From NCBI GenBank assembly GCA_002436015.1, contig DIXJ01000009.1:62001-126000 (forward strand): a DNA stretch of 64,000 nucleotides, read 5' to 3'. The position numbers and the translations under genes were made by a program. Shown here piece after piece: positions 8,476 to 17,290 of this stretch (its first letter is position 1; every line of letters begins with the position of its first letter). The DNA is from Synergistaceae bacterium UBA6083 (GTDB lineage Bacteria; Synergistota; Synergistia; Synergistales; 79-D21). The notes under the pieces are model-generated. The model searched no databases, was not told where the DNA came from, and saw only the letters and a list, made by a program, of their open reading frames with translations.

Positions 8476-9267
8476 ATGGGAAAAGCGATTCTAATCGCGG
8501 GAAACTGGAAAATGTACCACGGGGTCTCTGCTACGGGAAAATTCCTTGCGGAGCTTGAAGGCGGCGTCTCGAGGAACCCTGCGTTGAAATGTGCCCTGGG
8601 GGAGGGGAGTGTCGAGCTTGCCCTTTTCCCCCCCTTTACGAGCCTCTGGAGGGCCTTGGAGGGCAAGTCATTCCTGCCATGGCTCAAAGTTGGAGCCCAG
8701 AACGCCCATTGGGCTTCGGAAGGGGCGTTCACAGGCGAGGTGTCGCCGATGATGCTCAGGGAGTCCGGCTGCGATTATGTCATTATAGGACACAGCGAGC
8801 GGAGGCAGTTCTTTGGTGAATCCGATGAACAGGTCCATCAGAAGACCTTCTCGGCTGTTTCCTGCGGGCTGAGAGTCATCCTCTGCGTCGGTGAAACCCT
8901 CGAGGAGCGCGAGTCGGGAGAAACGTTTGCCGTCATCGAACGGCAACTCACGAAAGCGCTTGCCGGACTTTCCCCCGATGAAGTTGGAGCTGCGGTTTCA
9001 GTCGCGTATGAGCCTGTCTGGGCGATTGGTACGGGAAAAACTGCCCAGAACCGTGAAGCCCAGGAGGTTTGCCAATCAATCAGGCGCCTCGTAAAGGGAA
9101 GCTTCTATGAAGACGCGTCCGCGTCCCTGAGGGTCCTTTACGGAGGCAGTGTCAAGCCCGAGAACGCCCCGGGTTTATTGAGCGAACCAGACATTGACGG
9201 TGCCCTGGTGGGCGGAGCTTCCCTGAAGGTGGAGTCTTTCCTGCAAATTCTCTCAGCCGCGGTCTAG
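8476..9267 (+). CDS. tpiA: Triosephosphate isomerase
   Basis: Interconverts dihydroxyacetone phosphate and glyceraldehyde 3-phosphate. The 263 aa protein has the N-terminal IAGNWKMY (catalytic Lys in NWKM), IIGHSERR (catalytic His), AYEPVWAIGTG (catalytic Glu) and the phosphate-binding LYGGSVKPEN and GALVGGASL loops. Start chosen at the ATG immediately before GKAILIAGNWKM; in-frame upstream sequence belongs to the end of pgk in another frame. It is the last gene of the operon, closed by the hairpin at 9302-9337. Confidence 0.98.
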   Translation: MGKAILIAGNWKMYHGVSATGKFLAELEGGVSRNPALKCALGEGSVELALFPPFTSLWRALEGKSFLPWLKVGAQNAHWASEGAFTGEVSPMMLRESGCDYVIIGHSERRQFFGESDEQVHQKTFSAVSCGLRVILCVGETLEERESGETFAVIERQLTKALAGLSPDEVGAAVSVAYEPVWAIGTGKTAQNREAQEVCQSIRRLVKGSFYEDASASLRVLYGGSVKPENAPGLLSEPDIDGALVGGASLKVESFLQILSAAV

Positions 9268-9301
9268 CCGAACGGAAAAGAATAAGACGGGATTGTTAAT
9301 G

Positions 9302-9337
9302 GAAGGGATCCCCGCCAATGGCGGGGATCCCTTCTTT
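9302..9337 (+). terminator. Rho-independent terminator of gap-pgk-tpiA
   Basis: A 15-bp perfect GC-rich stem (GAAGGGATCCCCGCC and its complement) with an AAT loop is followed by TTT, 34 bp after the tpiA stop. Confidence 0.9.
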
Positions 9338-9398
9338 GTAGCTTGATTCACGAGAATAACGCAACATAAGATACATTATAGGACATTGATAAGCACCC

Positions 9399-9430
9399 AA
9401 AAAAGGGGAAAAACCTTCCGGCTTTTCCCC
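9399..9430 (-). terminator. Rho-independent terminator after rsfS
   Basis: Read on the minus strand: GGGGAAAAGCC, a GGAA loop, GGTTTTTCCCC, then six T. One mismatch in the stem. It lies just downstream of rsfS and converges with the tpiA terminator. Between the two hairpins (9338-9398) I see no gene. Confidence 0.85.
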
Positions 9431-9466
9431 CTGTGTTGTCATTATTTATTTTTCCGGCCGGTGGAG

Positions 9467-9826
9467 CTACAGGACGGTGTCCTCTTCTAAGACGAAAGTT
9501 TCGGCGTCTCCCCAGATCCGTTCGATGCCGTAATAATCGCGTCCCTGGCGGCTGAAGATATGGACCACGAGGTTACCTGCATCGATCAGCCTCCAACGGG
9601 CACTATTGGGTCCTTCGACCCGGACTGTCAGGTTGAGCCCTTCGAGGGTTTCCTTTGCAGTTTCCATGAGTGTATTCATGTGGACGTCAGAGTTGGCAGT
9701 GGCTAAAACGAATGTATCTGCAAGCGTGGAAGATTCTCCCAAATTCAACGCCACGATTTTCTCTGCATGCTTGTCAGAAAGGGACTTTAGGACTTCCCGG
9801 GTTTCTGTGCTTAAAATAAACTTCAA
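9467..9826 (-). CDS. rsfS: Ribosomal silencing factor RsfS
   Basis: RsfS (Iojap family) binds ribosomal protein uL14 on the large subunit and blocks subunit joining when nutrients are low. The 119 aa product has the family pattern: KHAEKIVALNL, LADTFVLATANSDVHMNTL, EGPNSARWRLIDAGNLVVHIF and the YYGIERIWGDAE C-terminus. It starts with TTG, about 10 bp after a strong AGGAGGTGAGG ribosome site. It follows the LCP-family gene after a 29-bp gap, in the common nadD-(lytR)-rsfS arrangement. The terminator at 9399-9430 ends the operon. Confidence 0.95.
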   Translation of the reverse strand: MKFILSTETREVLKSLSDKHAEKIVALNLGESSTLADTFVLATANSDVHMNTLMETAKETLEGLNLTVRVEGPNSARWRLIDAGNLVVHIFSRQGRDYYGIERIWGDAETFVLEEDTVL

Positions 9827-9855
9827 AAATGCCTCACCTCCTAATAAAATAATGT

Positions 9856-11109
9856 CTAAAGATCTCTCTTGTATTTCTTTAACCTATTCAGGATTATATC
9901 ATAATCTTTGCCCACGATTATGGTGGCGTGGGTCGCCCCGCGGTTGACCCGTACAAGGTTCCCGGGGATCCCGCAAAGTTCTCCGAGGGCCTTGGCATTT
10001 GAGAGGGACTGGGTATCGGGGTTTTCAGGGTAGCCGATATTCGTATAGCGGTAATCGAAATGCTTGGCGTTCCCCACAAAGGCGACATCAATCCCTAGAC
10101 GCTGCAGGTGCTCGGAAAATGCCTGGCTGATACCCTTAACCCCGCATCCGTTTAGGATTGCGATCTGTCCCTTGATCCCGGCAAGCATGGAATCCGCGGT
10201 TACGAGGGGCTCCTTTGGGCTTTCTGCCTTGTCCCCGCTAACGGGTTCCGGAGGTGTCGTGAGGAATTGGGAAGCGAGTGCGGTATCCCCGAGCCAGTAG
10301 CTGATGCCGTCGATCATGGCAGCCTTTCCGGGCATCGTTTCAAAGGAGAAGCGGCTGCCTTCGAGGTCCTTGAGGTAATTGACGAGCTGGATGGCTTGGG
10401 TTGCCTGTATCTCGGTCTGGAAAAAGCGGGTCGCCTGCTCCACTATTTCGGGCAGGGTTGAGATGGTTTCAGGTTGCCGGATCTTGTTAAGGATTTCACG
10501 GAGGAAAAGTTGCTGTCTTTGAATACGGCCGATATCACCAAGTGCATCGTGACGAAAACGGACGAACTCGAGTGCAGTTTTCCCGTCTAGAAGCTGACGA
10601 CCGGCAGGGATGTCTATGTGAAGGCCTCCCGCACGATCTGTATAGCGCAGGCGCTTGGGGACATCTATCGTGACACCGCCCAAAAGATCAACAAGCTTCG
10701 GGAAGCTCTGGTAATTGACGATCACATGGTAATGAAGAGGGATCCCGAGAAAATTGTTGATGGTCGAACCCAGGAGATCGATTCCGCCGTACGCATAGGC
10801 ATGATTCAGTTTCTGCCAGCCGTGTCCTTCGATTTGGACCCGGAGGTCACGCGGCAGGGAAAGGACCTTTACGAACCGGTCTTCGATGTTGATGGCGACG
10901 ACTGCAATGGTGTCGGAACGATGGGAACCCTGGACGTCGTCGATTCCAACGGCAAGGATGTTGATGTTGCCCGTCAGTTTGTCATGCTCGAAACTCTTTT
11001 CTATCTGCCTGGATCCAGGTGCGACGATGTTCTGCATGCGAAAGGCTACTCCCAGGCCGGCGGAAATGATGCAAAGCGTGATAAAAATCAACAGGCGGCC
11101 CCTTTTCAA
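9856..11109 (-). CDS. LytR-CpsA-Psr (LCP) family envelope glycan ligase
   Basis: LCP proteins transfer undecaprenyl-phosphate-linked glycans to peptidoglycan or other acceptors at the outer face of the cytoplasmic membrane. The 417 aa protein has an N-terminal membrane anchor (residues about 5 to 23), then the LCP domain with GIDDVQGSHRSDTI, SLPRDLRV, the KLNHAYAYGG motif, LLGGVTIDV, GKTALEFVRFRH and DIGRIQRQQ. A C-terminal LytR_C domain begins at about residue 310 (IAILNGCGVKGISQ). The TTG start has AAGGTG 8 bp upstream. It lies between nadD and rsfS. Likely substrate: a WecA-initiated surface glycan, inferred only. Confidence 0.92.
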   Translation of the reverse strand: MKRGRLLIFITLCIISAGLGVAFRMQNIVAPGSRQIEKSFEHDKLTGNINILAVGIDDVQGSHRSDTIAVVAINIEDRFVKVLSLPRDLRVQIEGHGWQKLNHAYAYGGIDLLGSTINNFLGIPLHYHVIVNYQSFPKLVDLLGGVTIDVPKRLRYTDRAGGLHIDIPAGRQLLDGKTALEFVRFRHDALGDIGRIQRQQLFLREILNKIRQPETISTLPEIVEQATRFFQTEIQATQAIQLVNYLKDLEGSRFSFETMPGKAAMIDGISYWLGDTALASQFLTTPPEPVSGDKAESPKEPLVTADSMLAGIKGQIAILNGCGVKGISQAFSEHLQRLGIDVAFVGNAKHFDYRYTNIGYPENPDTQSLSNAKALGELCGIPGNLVRVNRGATHATIIVGKDYDIILNRLKKYKRDL

Positions 11110-11116
11110 CGGGTTT

Positions 11117-11746
11117 TCACCTTCCGTTCCGGATGTATAGGTTTTTCTTGAAGATATAGTGTTCTACTGTCCAGGGAAGCAGGTACCGAGTGCTTTTTCC
11201 GTCAAGGACACGTTCCCTTATCTCGGTGCTGGAGATGGCCAGGAGCGGTATTTCGAGCGGGATGATCGACTTCTGTATCGGTTCGGGCAAGTCCCGTATA
11301 CGGGAGGAATTGAAGCCGGGCCTGCTCGCGGCCACGATCTGGCATAGCTCAACGATCTCGTACGGTTCTTTCCATGAGAGGATGTCCAGAACACCATCCA
11401 GCCCCGTTATGAAGTATAGTTCGGTGCTTCCCGGGGCGTACCAGTGGCGCATCTCCCGTAGTGTATCCACCGTGTGGCTGTCTCCTCCCCTGTCGATTTC
11501 AAGGCGGGAAACCTTGAAGTGGGGATTGTCCAGGGTAGCTAGAAGCGTCATCGTATAGCGATCTTCTGCCGAGGAAACGAGTTTTGCCCGCTTATGAGGC
11601 GGGTTGCCCGTGGGAACGAAAATCACTTCCGAAAGGCCGAGTGCGAAATAAGCTTCCTCTGCCGAGACGAGGTGCCCGAAGTGGATCGGGTCGAATGTTC
11701 CCCCCATGATGCCGACTCGATTGCGCCCGAGAAATGTCTGGCTCAG
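11117..11746 (-). CDS. nadD: Nicotinate-nucleotide adenylyltransferase NadD (probable CTG start)
   Basis: Adenylylates nicotinate mononucleotide in NAD synthesis. The family core is present: GGTFDPIHFGHL (nucleotide-binding), FVPTGNPPHK, a conserved TVDTL segment and the late ISSTEIR motif. The first in-frame ATG (11707) would remove the first beta strand, because the conserved RVGI stretch just before GGTFDP is encoded upstream. The only plausible initiator upstream in frame is CTG at 11746, preceded 4 bp away by AGGGGAGAGG (11751-11760) and 21 bp after the obgE stop. With that start the product is 209 aa. Gene identity is certain; the start is an inference. Confidence 0.9.
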   Translation of the reverse strand: MSQTFLGRNRVGIMGGTFDPIHFGHLVSAEEAYFALGLSEVIFVPTGNPPHKRAKLVSSAEDRYTMTLLATLDNPHFKVSRLEIDRGGDSHTVDTLREMRHWYAPGSTELYFITGLDGVLDILSWKEPYEIVELCQIVAASRPGFNSSRIRDLPEPIQKSIIPLEIPLLAISSTEIRERVLDGKSTRYLLPWTVEHYIFKKNLYIRNGR

Positions 11747-11767
11747 ATGTCCTCTCCCCTTTCGGGA

Positions 11768-13114
11768 TCAGGCTTCTCCGTTTTCCTTGGAGGGTTGCTC
11801 TATGGCCTTTTCGGGTTTGAAAGTAAATTCCACTTCTCCGACGAAGACCAGGTCCCCTTCCTGTGCCCCCGCTTCTTCGAGGAGGTCCTCCACCCGGTAG
11901 CGGGCTAGGAGGATCGAAAACCTGTGGATCGCTTCGTCCTGCTCAAAATTGTACCTTAGGACAGCCTCTTCCAATCGGGGATGTATCACCCGGTAGCCGC
12001 CTTTAGCCCGGAGGCGGATAATCTGGACGATATCCCGCCTTCGGAACTGGCGTCCGGCCGGGCGGTCCTCCTCTTCCTGAAGGGCGATGAGTCGAGTTTC
12101 CCCTGAGGGGCGCGGGAAGGATCGCGACCAGTCGACGATCGCTTCTGCAAGGCTGTCGATCCCTTCCCCGGTCAACGCGCTAATTGGAAAGAAACGGAAA
12201 CCATTTTTTTCAAAGTAAATACTGGCTTCCTCAACGAGATTCTTGCCGTTCAGCAGGTCGATCTTGTTGCCTGCAACCAAGGTCGGGGTTTCAAGAAGGG
12301 TTTCGTTGTATTGCCGGAACTCTTCCCGGACGGTTTCCCACTGGCCTATAAGCGAGGCTAGGTCTGCTCCCTCGGAAAAGTCGAGGACGTGGACCAGGAA
12401 GCGCGTCCGTTCGATGTGGCGCAGGAAAGCAAGCCCGAGCCCCAGGTTGAGGTGGGAGCCTTCGATAAGGCCCGGTACATCCGCAAGAACAACCCTTTCG
12501 TCATCGACTGCAAGAACGCCTAGATTTGGGGATAGTGTCGTGAAGGGGTAAGCGGCAATCTTTGGCTGGGCCTTGGAAAGGGCGGCGAGAAGGCTCGATT
12601 TCCCTGCGTTGGGCAAGCCTACGAGCCCCACGTCGGCGATCAGTTTGAGTTCCAGTCGCAGCATCCGCTCTTCGCCCGGCATGCCATTTTCGCAAAAACG
12701 GGGAGCTCTTCGAGAAGAACTGGCAAAAACAGTGTTCCCGCGGCCGCCTCTCCCCCCCCTGGCAGCAAGAAAGCGGTCTCCCGGTTCGACAAGGTCCGCT
12801 AGGGGCTCAGAGGAAGAGGCATCAAAAACCAGCGTTCCGCATGGAACGGGGATGACAATATCTTCCCCCATCCGCCCGTTTTTCCGGGCACCTTGCCCTG
12901 GGCGGCCGGATTCTGCGGCGAAACGTCTTTCGAATTCAAAATCAGCGAGGGTTTGAAGGGACGTCGTGGCTTCGAGATAGACGTTACCTCCCCGGCCGCC
13001 GTTTCCACCGTCCGGTCCTCCTTTGGGAATATATTTCTCTCTGCGAAAACTCATGCAGCCGTCTCCGCCATGTCCCGATCGAATCGAGATGTTAGCAATG
13101 TCAAGAAATTTCAA
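11768..13114 (-). CDS. obgE: GTPase ObgE/CgtA
   Basis: Essential GTPase that binds the 50S subunit and links ribosome assembly to nucleotide state. The 448 aa protein has the three Obg parts: a glycine-rich N-terminal Obg fold (SGHGGDGCMSFRREK, GGNGGRGG), a GTPase domain with GLPNAGKSSLL (G1), FTTLSPNLG (G2), DVPGLIEG (G3) and NKIDLL (G4), and a C-terminal OCT domain of about 70 residues ending in VEFTFKPEKA. TTG start with GAGGTG 6 bp upstream. It follows rpmA, as in most bacteria, but a hairpin at 13156-13181 separates them. Confidence 0.96.
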   Translation of the reverse strand: MKFLDIANISIRSGHGGDGCMSFRREKYIPKGGPDGGNGGRGGNVYLEATTSLQTLADFEFERRFAAESGRPGQGARKNGRMGEDIVIPVPCGTLVFDASSSEPLADLVEPGDRFLAARGGRGGRGNTVFASSSRRAPRFCENGMPGEERMLRLELKLIADVGLVGLPNAGKSSLLAALSKAQPKIAAYPFTTLSPNLGVLAVDDERVVLADVPGLIEGSHLNLGLGLAFLRHIERTRFLVHVLDFSEGADLASLIGQWETVREEFRQYNETLLETPTLVAGNKIDLLNGKNLVEEASIYFEKNGFRFFPISALTGEGIDSLAEAIVDWSRSFPRPSGETRLIALQEEEDRPAGRQFRRRDIVQIIRLRAKGGYRVIHPRLEEAVLRYNFEQDEAIHRFSILLARYRVEDLLEEAGAQEGDLVFVGEVEFTFKPEKAIEQPSKENGEA

Positions 13115-13155
13115 CCGTCACACCTCACAAGTGCCACAGGAACCGACCTGAAAGA

Positions 13156-13181
13156 GAAAGGGGCCCCAGGAGGCCCCTTTC
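13156..13181 (-). terminator. Hairpin between rpmA and obgE
   Basis: A 10-bp stem (GAAAGGGGCC with its complement) and a 6-nt loop, followed on the minus strand by TCTCTTTC. It sits 33 bp after the rpmA stop. The T-tail is interrupted, so it may attenuate rather than stop transcription into obgE. Confidence 0.65.
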
Positions 13182-13214
13182 CCGATTCTGCCGAAGCTTA
13201 AAGGGTGGCTCAAT

Positions 13215-13472
13215 TCAGACCGTAACCGTTTCGATACGGGCTTCCTTGCGGCCGCATCGCATCAGGAAACGAACGGTTCCTGTCTTCAAGGCAAAAAGAG
13301 TGTCGTCGCGGCCTCGTCCTACATTCTCACCGGGGTGGATTTTCGTTCCCCTCTGGCGGACAAGAATCGTTCCCGCATTGACAACCTGGCCGTCATGGCG
13401 TTTAAGTCCAAGCCGCTTCCCGATAGTATCTCGACCGTTTGTGCTGCTGCTTTGTCCTTTTTTGTGTGCCAT
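13215..13472 (-). CDS. rpmA: 50S ribosomal protein L27
   Basis: bL27 is a large-subunit protein whose N-terminal tail reaches the peptidyl transferase centre. The 85 aa product starts MAHKKGQSSS and contains GKRLGLKRHDGQ, AGTILVRQRGTK, HPGENVG and GRGRDDTLFAL. The mature N-terminus is encoded directly, with no cleavable extension, which agrees with the absence of a Prp protease gene (ysxB) between rplU and rpmA. It is 27 bp downstream of rplU. Confidence 0.98.
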   Translation of the reverse strand: MAHKKGQSSSTNGRDTIGKRLGLKRHDGQVVNAGTILVRQRGTKIHPGENVGRGRDDTLFALKTGTVRFLMRCGRKEARIETVTV

Positions 13473-13499
13473 TGTTTTCCTCCTGTGTCCGCGCCCGGA

Positions 13500-13811
13500 T
13501 TAACCGCGAACGGCGTCGATACGGACGTCCGTAAAATCCTGGCGGTGGCCGCGAAGCCTGCGATAGTTCTTCTTCCTCTTGTAATGGAAGATCCACACTT
13601 TCGGCTCCTTGCCATGCCCTAGAATCGTCCCCTCGACGCTCGCCGATTCCAGGACGGGGTTCCCAACCTTGACGTCGTTCTCATCCGCGAAGAGAAGGAC
13701 TTTTCCGAGATTGACCGAGGTCCCCGGTTCTACGTCCATTTTCTCCACACGGATCACTTCGCCTGGTGCCACACGATACTGCTTGCCACCTGTTTCGATC
13801 ACTGCATACAT
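13500..13811 (-). CDS. rplU: 50S ribosomal protein L21
   Basis: bL21 is a large-subunit protein that binds 23S rRNA. The 103 aa product has MYAVIETGGKQYRVAPG at the start, a central VEGTILGHGKEPKVWIF and the basic KRKKNYRRLRGHRQDFT stretch near the C-terminus. A GGGAGGAGGAA ribosome site lies upstream of the ATG. It is the first gene after a near-consensus promoter (13897-13925) and is followed by rpmA. Confidence 0.98.
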   Translation of the reverse strand: MYAVIETGGKQYRVAPGEVIRVEKMDVEPGTSVNLGKVLLFADENDVKVGNPVLESASVEGTILGHGKEPKVWIFHYKRKKNYRRLRGHRQDFTDVRIDAVRG

Positions 13812-13896
13812 TTAAGCGTGTTCCTCCTCCCGCTGGGAATGAGGGCGGCCAAAGGCACTTAAGGCCCTCCCCAAGCGATACATTGACAGCTTTTGA

Positions 13897-13925
13897 ATTT
13901 TAAAGGCGTTCGAGGAGTACGTCAA
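13897..13925 (-). promoter_or_regulatory. Promoter of rplU-rpmA
   Basis: On the minus strand TTGACG (13925-13920), a 17-bp spacer and TAAAAT (13902-13897): five of six matches in each box at ideal spacing. It starts right after the recN stop and gives a leader of roughly 80 nt before rplU. Confidence 0.78.
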
Positions 13926-13929
13926 GCGA

Positions 13930-15564
13930 TTAGGCCTGATTTTTAAGGAGAACAGCCGCATGTTCCAGGGCTTCGGGTGAATCGGGGCTCCCTGAAAGCA
14001 TCCTCGCGATTTCAATGGACCTCTCGACACCGGTGACCTCAAGGACAGTAGTCAGGGCGCCTGAACGGCGGACGACGAAATGCTGGTCAGCTTGAGCGGC
14101 GATGACCGCCTCGTGAGTGACGAGAATGACCTGGCATCGGTTGGAAAGTTCCTTGAGCTTGAAACCCGCAAGAAGTGCAGAACGACCTCCGAGCCCGGCT
14201 TCAACCTCGTCGAAGACCAATGTTTCTGGTAGCTGGCCATCTGGAAGTGACATTTGCAGGGCCAGGAGCATCCGGCTAAGTTCTCCCCCGGAGGCAACCC
14301 GGATGATAGGACCGCTCAGGCTACCGCTTGAGAGGGTGAACTCGATCTCATCCGCCCCACTGGGACGGATTTTGCCCATGTTTTTCAATGTAATCCCAAA
14401 CCGGAAGGATTCCATGGCTAGGTCGCCCAGGTGGGCTGTGACAACCTCTTCCAGTTGAATTGCCCCCCGCGTGCGCTGTTCGCGCAGGGCCAGGGCTGCT
14501 TCCGAAACGTTCTTCCTTGTTTCTCGGCAAAGATTCAACAATGACTCGACCTCAGTTGCGCTAGTGCGCATCCAGAGCAGGTTTCCCTCGACCTTACCGC
14601 AGAAGTCCAGCAACTCCTCCAGGGATTCCACTCGAGCCATGCGTTTGAGCTTCCTGAGGGTTCCCAGCCGGTGTTCCAGTAGATCGCGCCGCTCCTCCGC
14701 CTCGGCCGTAACGGTGTCCGAGAGTGCAAGGCGCGACAGGCTTTCCATTTCCTGCAATCCCCTCAGGATATTTTCTGAACAGGAGCCAAAACGCTCTTGC
14801 TGGGACGGAGGAACGAGCTCGGCCATTTCATGGATCCATTGCTGAATCTCGTCGCCGATTCCCCCTCCGGAAGCGCAACCGAGGAAACGGCTTGCCGTTT
14901 CCCGAAGTTTTCTCTGGAGTGAAAGGAAATGCTCGATCGAGGAAAGCTCGGCTTTCCATTGCTCCTCGTTGCCGTCCTCGAGGCGAAGCCTGCGGGTTGT
15001 TTCCAACACGGTTTCGGCGTCCTGGAAGGTCCTATCGATCTCCTTACGCTTTTCCTGCAAGGCGGCAAGCTCCTTTTCAAGGCTAATCGCCTTTTCAAAG
15101 TGGCTGGCCAGCCGCCTCCGGAGAAGAATCGACTTCTCTCCCCCACAACTATCCAGAAGATCCCTCTGTCGCTTCGTTTCCAGGAGGTCAAGCTGGGAGA
15201 ACTGGCTCTGGATCCCGATGCGGCTTTGGGAAAAATCACGCAGGCGCGCGAAGGGGACCAGCTGTTCCCCGAGATAGTTCCGGTTTTTTCCGTTGCGAGA
15301 GAGGATCCTTCCTACAAGATCTTCCTCTTTATCCGGCCCGCCGCGAAAAAGACCCCAGACCTCTCCTTCCTCGAAACCGTGACGGATCGAGGAAGTTTGA
15401 GCTCTTTTTCCCGCCAGGTACTCCAGGGCGCGAACCAGACTGCTCTTGCCTGCCCCACTTTCACCGGTCACGGCGATAAAGCGGCCATGAAGTAAAAGCC
15501 GGGCTTTTTGGATCCCACCAATATTCTGGACGGAAAACTCGGAAAGGCCGCCTTGGGGGGTCAT
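13930..15564 (-). CDS. recN: DNA repair protein RecN
   Basis: RecN is an SMC-like ATPase that acts in double-strand break repair. The 544 aa protein has a Walker A GESGAGKSSLV near residue 40, a long coiled-coil middle (about residues 160 to 400), the ABC signature SGGELSRMLLALQ, Walker B LVFDEVEAGLGG and a downstream VTHEAVIAA switch. Start chosen at the ATG that shares its A with the nadK stop (TAATG). An alternative GTG 24 bp upstream would overlap nadK further. It is the last gene of the xseB-to-recN series, with the rplU promoter starting immediately after it. Confidence 0.95.
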   Translation of the reverse strand: MTPQGGLSEFSVQNIGGIQKARLLLHGRFIAVTGESGAGKSSLVRALEYLAGKRAQTSSIRHGFEEGEVWGLFRGGPDKEEDLVGRILSRNGKNRNYLGEQLVPFARLRDFSQSRIGIQSQFSQLDLLETKRQRDLLDSCGGEKSILLRRRLASHFEKAISLEKELAALQEKRKEIDRTFQDAETVLETTRRLRLEDGNEEQWKAELSSIEHFLSLQRKLRETASRFLGCASGGGIGDEIQQWIHEMAELVPPSQQERFGSCSENILRGLQEMESLSRLALSDTVTAEAEERRDLLEHRLGTLRKLKRMARVESLEELLDFCGKVEGNLLWMRTSATEVESLLNLCRETRKNVSEAALALREQRTRGAIQLEEVVTAHLGDLAMESFRFGITLKNMGKIRPSGADEIEFTLSSGSLSGPIIRVASGGELSRMLLALQMSLPDGQLPETLVFDEVEAGLGGRSALLAGFKLKELSNRCQVILVTHEAVIAAQADQHFVVRRSGALTTVLEVTGVERSIEIARMLSGSPDSPEALEHAAVLLKNQA

Positions 15565-16430
15565 TATTCGATGACGTTTTGCCCCCACTGGAATTTTTCC
15601 AGCAGGAGGTCGTAATAATCCCTGTCGGGGAGAAGGATGATATTGACGGATTTTTCCTTTGAAAGGGAAACATCGATGCGATCGCCGGGAAGGAGTTCGT
15701 AACCCAGCTGTCCGTCCTGGGTCAGCATCATATCCCGATGGTCTCCCCTCGGGATGATCTGGATTGTGTCCCCGTCACCGAAAACCATTGCTCGGGCGTA
15801 AAGGGTGTGGGCGCAGATCGGGACAAGCAGCATGCAAGGGACATGGGGAGGCACGATCGGGCCCCCGGCCGAAAGAGCGTAACCTGTCGAGCCGGTCGGT
15901 GTTGAGAGGATCAGCCCGTCCCCCGTCATGATGCTAAGGGGCCTGTTCCCGACAAAGATCTGGAGGGTGATCACCCTTGCAAAGGCGCCCTTTGTCACGA
16001 CGAGGTCGTTGAGGGCGTAAACCTCGTGAACAAGCGATCCTCCCCTGGTAACGGTTCCCTTGAGTAGCTGTCTATTCTGTGTGGTGAACCGTCCTTCCAG
16101 GATCGTCTCGATGTCGTTCTCGGCCTGGTTGGGATTTCCAGAAGCCAGGAAACCCAGACGCCCGACATTGATGCCGTAGAGGGGAATGTCCCTCCCGAGC
16201 ACATACCGCGCGGCCCTGAGGAATGTCCCATCTCCTCCGAGGACGATGGCAAACTCGACCTGGGCTTTCCAGTCTTCGTCCGAGATTCCCGGGATACCGA
16301 GGACTGCCGCTTCGTGGGGAGGAGCAAGAAAGGAGATCCCCTTTTCACTTCCCCAGAGCAGGAGCCGTTTGCCCATTTCAAGGGCCTTGGGTTTTTGGGG
16401 GTTGATTAGAAGCCCGATCTTTCCTTTCAT
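15564..16430 (-). CDS. nadK: NAD kinase
   Basis: Phosphorylates NAD to NADP using ATP or polyphosphate. The 288 aa product carries the NADK signature LGGDGTFLRAAR near residue 65, INVGRLGFLA, and the TPTGSTGYALSAGGPIVPP block near residue 180. It overlaps tlyA by 4 bp and recN by 1 bp. The tlyA-nadK-recN order is a common conserved set in Gram-positive and related bacteria. Start ATG is unambiguous. Confidence 0.97.
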   Translation of the reverse strand: MKGKIGLLINPQKPKALEMGKRLLLWGSEKGISFLAPPHEAAVLGIPGISDEDWKAQVEFAIVLGGDGTFLRAARYVLGRDIPLYGINVGRLGFLASGNPNQAENDIETILEGRFTTQNRQLLKGTVTRGGSLVHEVYALNDLVVTKGAFARVITLQIFVGNRPLSIMTGDGLILSTPTGSTGYALSAGGPIVPPHVPCMLLVPICAHTLYARAMVFGDGDTIQIIPRGDHRDMMLTQDGQLGYELLPGDRIDVSLSKEKSVNIILLPDRDYYDLLLEKFQWGQNVIE

Positions 16431-17290
16431 GGCTCATTCTCCCTTTCTCTCTCGCTTTCGTTATTTTCCCTTGCGAGTGCCAGGGTTGCTTCAGATACGA
16501 CCTTCGCCACGAGTGCTCCCAGGTCGACAGCGGGTCTCTCGCTTCCCTTCCGGTGGACCAGGTGGGCAAGAAACTCGATGTTCCCGCTTGGACCCTTGAT
16601 CGGGGACCATGTCAGGCCAGACAGGGCAATTTCCTCCAATGATCCTGCAAAAGTGCAGAATTCCTCGAGGACCTGTAAATGAACTTCAGATGAACGAATC
16701 ACTCCGCCCTTGCCAACCCTTGCCCTGCCCGCTTCAAATTGAGGCTTGATCAAAAGCACCATTTCGCCTTCTGGCGCCAGAAGTTCTATCAGGGGTGGCA
16801 AAAGAAGGCGGAGCGAGATGAACGAGGCGTCGACGACGATCAAATCCATGGGCCCGGAGAACTGTTCCGGACGGAGAAGACGGGCATTCGTGCGCTCCAT
16901 GACGACGACTCGCGGGTCGTTACGAAGTTTCCAGGCCAATTGTCCGTATCCTACATCGACCGCGTAGACACTGGAAGCATTTCGGGACAAGAGAACCTCC
17001 GTGAACCCCCCCGTCGATGCTCCCACATCCAAGCAAACGAGCCCCGCGGGATTGATACCGAACAGGTCGAGCCCTCTTATCAGCTTGTGGGCACCGCGGC
17101 TAACCCATTCGGTCTCGTTTCCCGAGATTTCCAGGTCAGCGTCGACGCCGACCGCTTGGCCTGCCTTTTCCGCCCGGTTTCCGTCAACTTGAACCCTACC
17201 CGCCATGATCAAAGACTGCGCCCTTGCCCGAGTCGAGGCGAGTCCTCTTTCGACAAGGATTTTATCGAGCCGGTATTTCGAGCGATGCAA
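16427..17290 (-). CDS. tlyA: TlyA-family rRNA 2'-O-methyltransferase
   Basis: TlyA methylates ribose 2'-OH positions of rRNA (C1409 of 16S, and in some species C1920 of 23S), using AdoMet. The 287 aa product has an N-terminal S4 RNA-binding domain (YRLDKILVERGLASTRARA) and an FtsJ-like methyltransferase domain with DVGASTGGFTEVLLS (AdoMet site) and IVVDASFISL. Start chosen at TTG 17290, which has GGAGG six bases upstream; the longer frame runs through dxs. It overlaps dxs by 29 bp and nadK by 4 bp. Confidence 0.94.
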   Translation of the reverse strand: MHRSKYRLDKILVERGLASTRARAQSLIMAGRVQVDGNRAEKAGQAVGVDADLEISGNETEWVSRGAHKLIRGLDLFGINPAGLVCLDVGASTGGFTEVLLSRNASSVYAVDVGYGQLAWKLRNDPRVVVMERTNARLLRPEQFSGPMDLIVVDASFISLRLLLPPLIELLAPEGEMVLLIKPQFEAGRARVGKGGVIRSSEVHLQVLEEFCTFAGSLEEIALSGLTWSPIKGPSGNIEFLAHLVHRKGSERPAVDLGALVAKVVSEATLALARENNESERERENEP

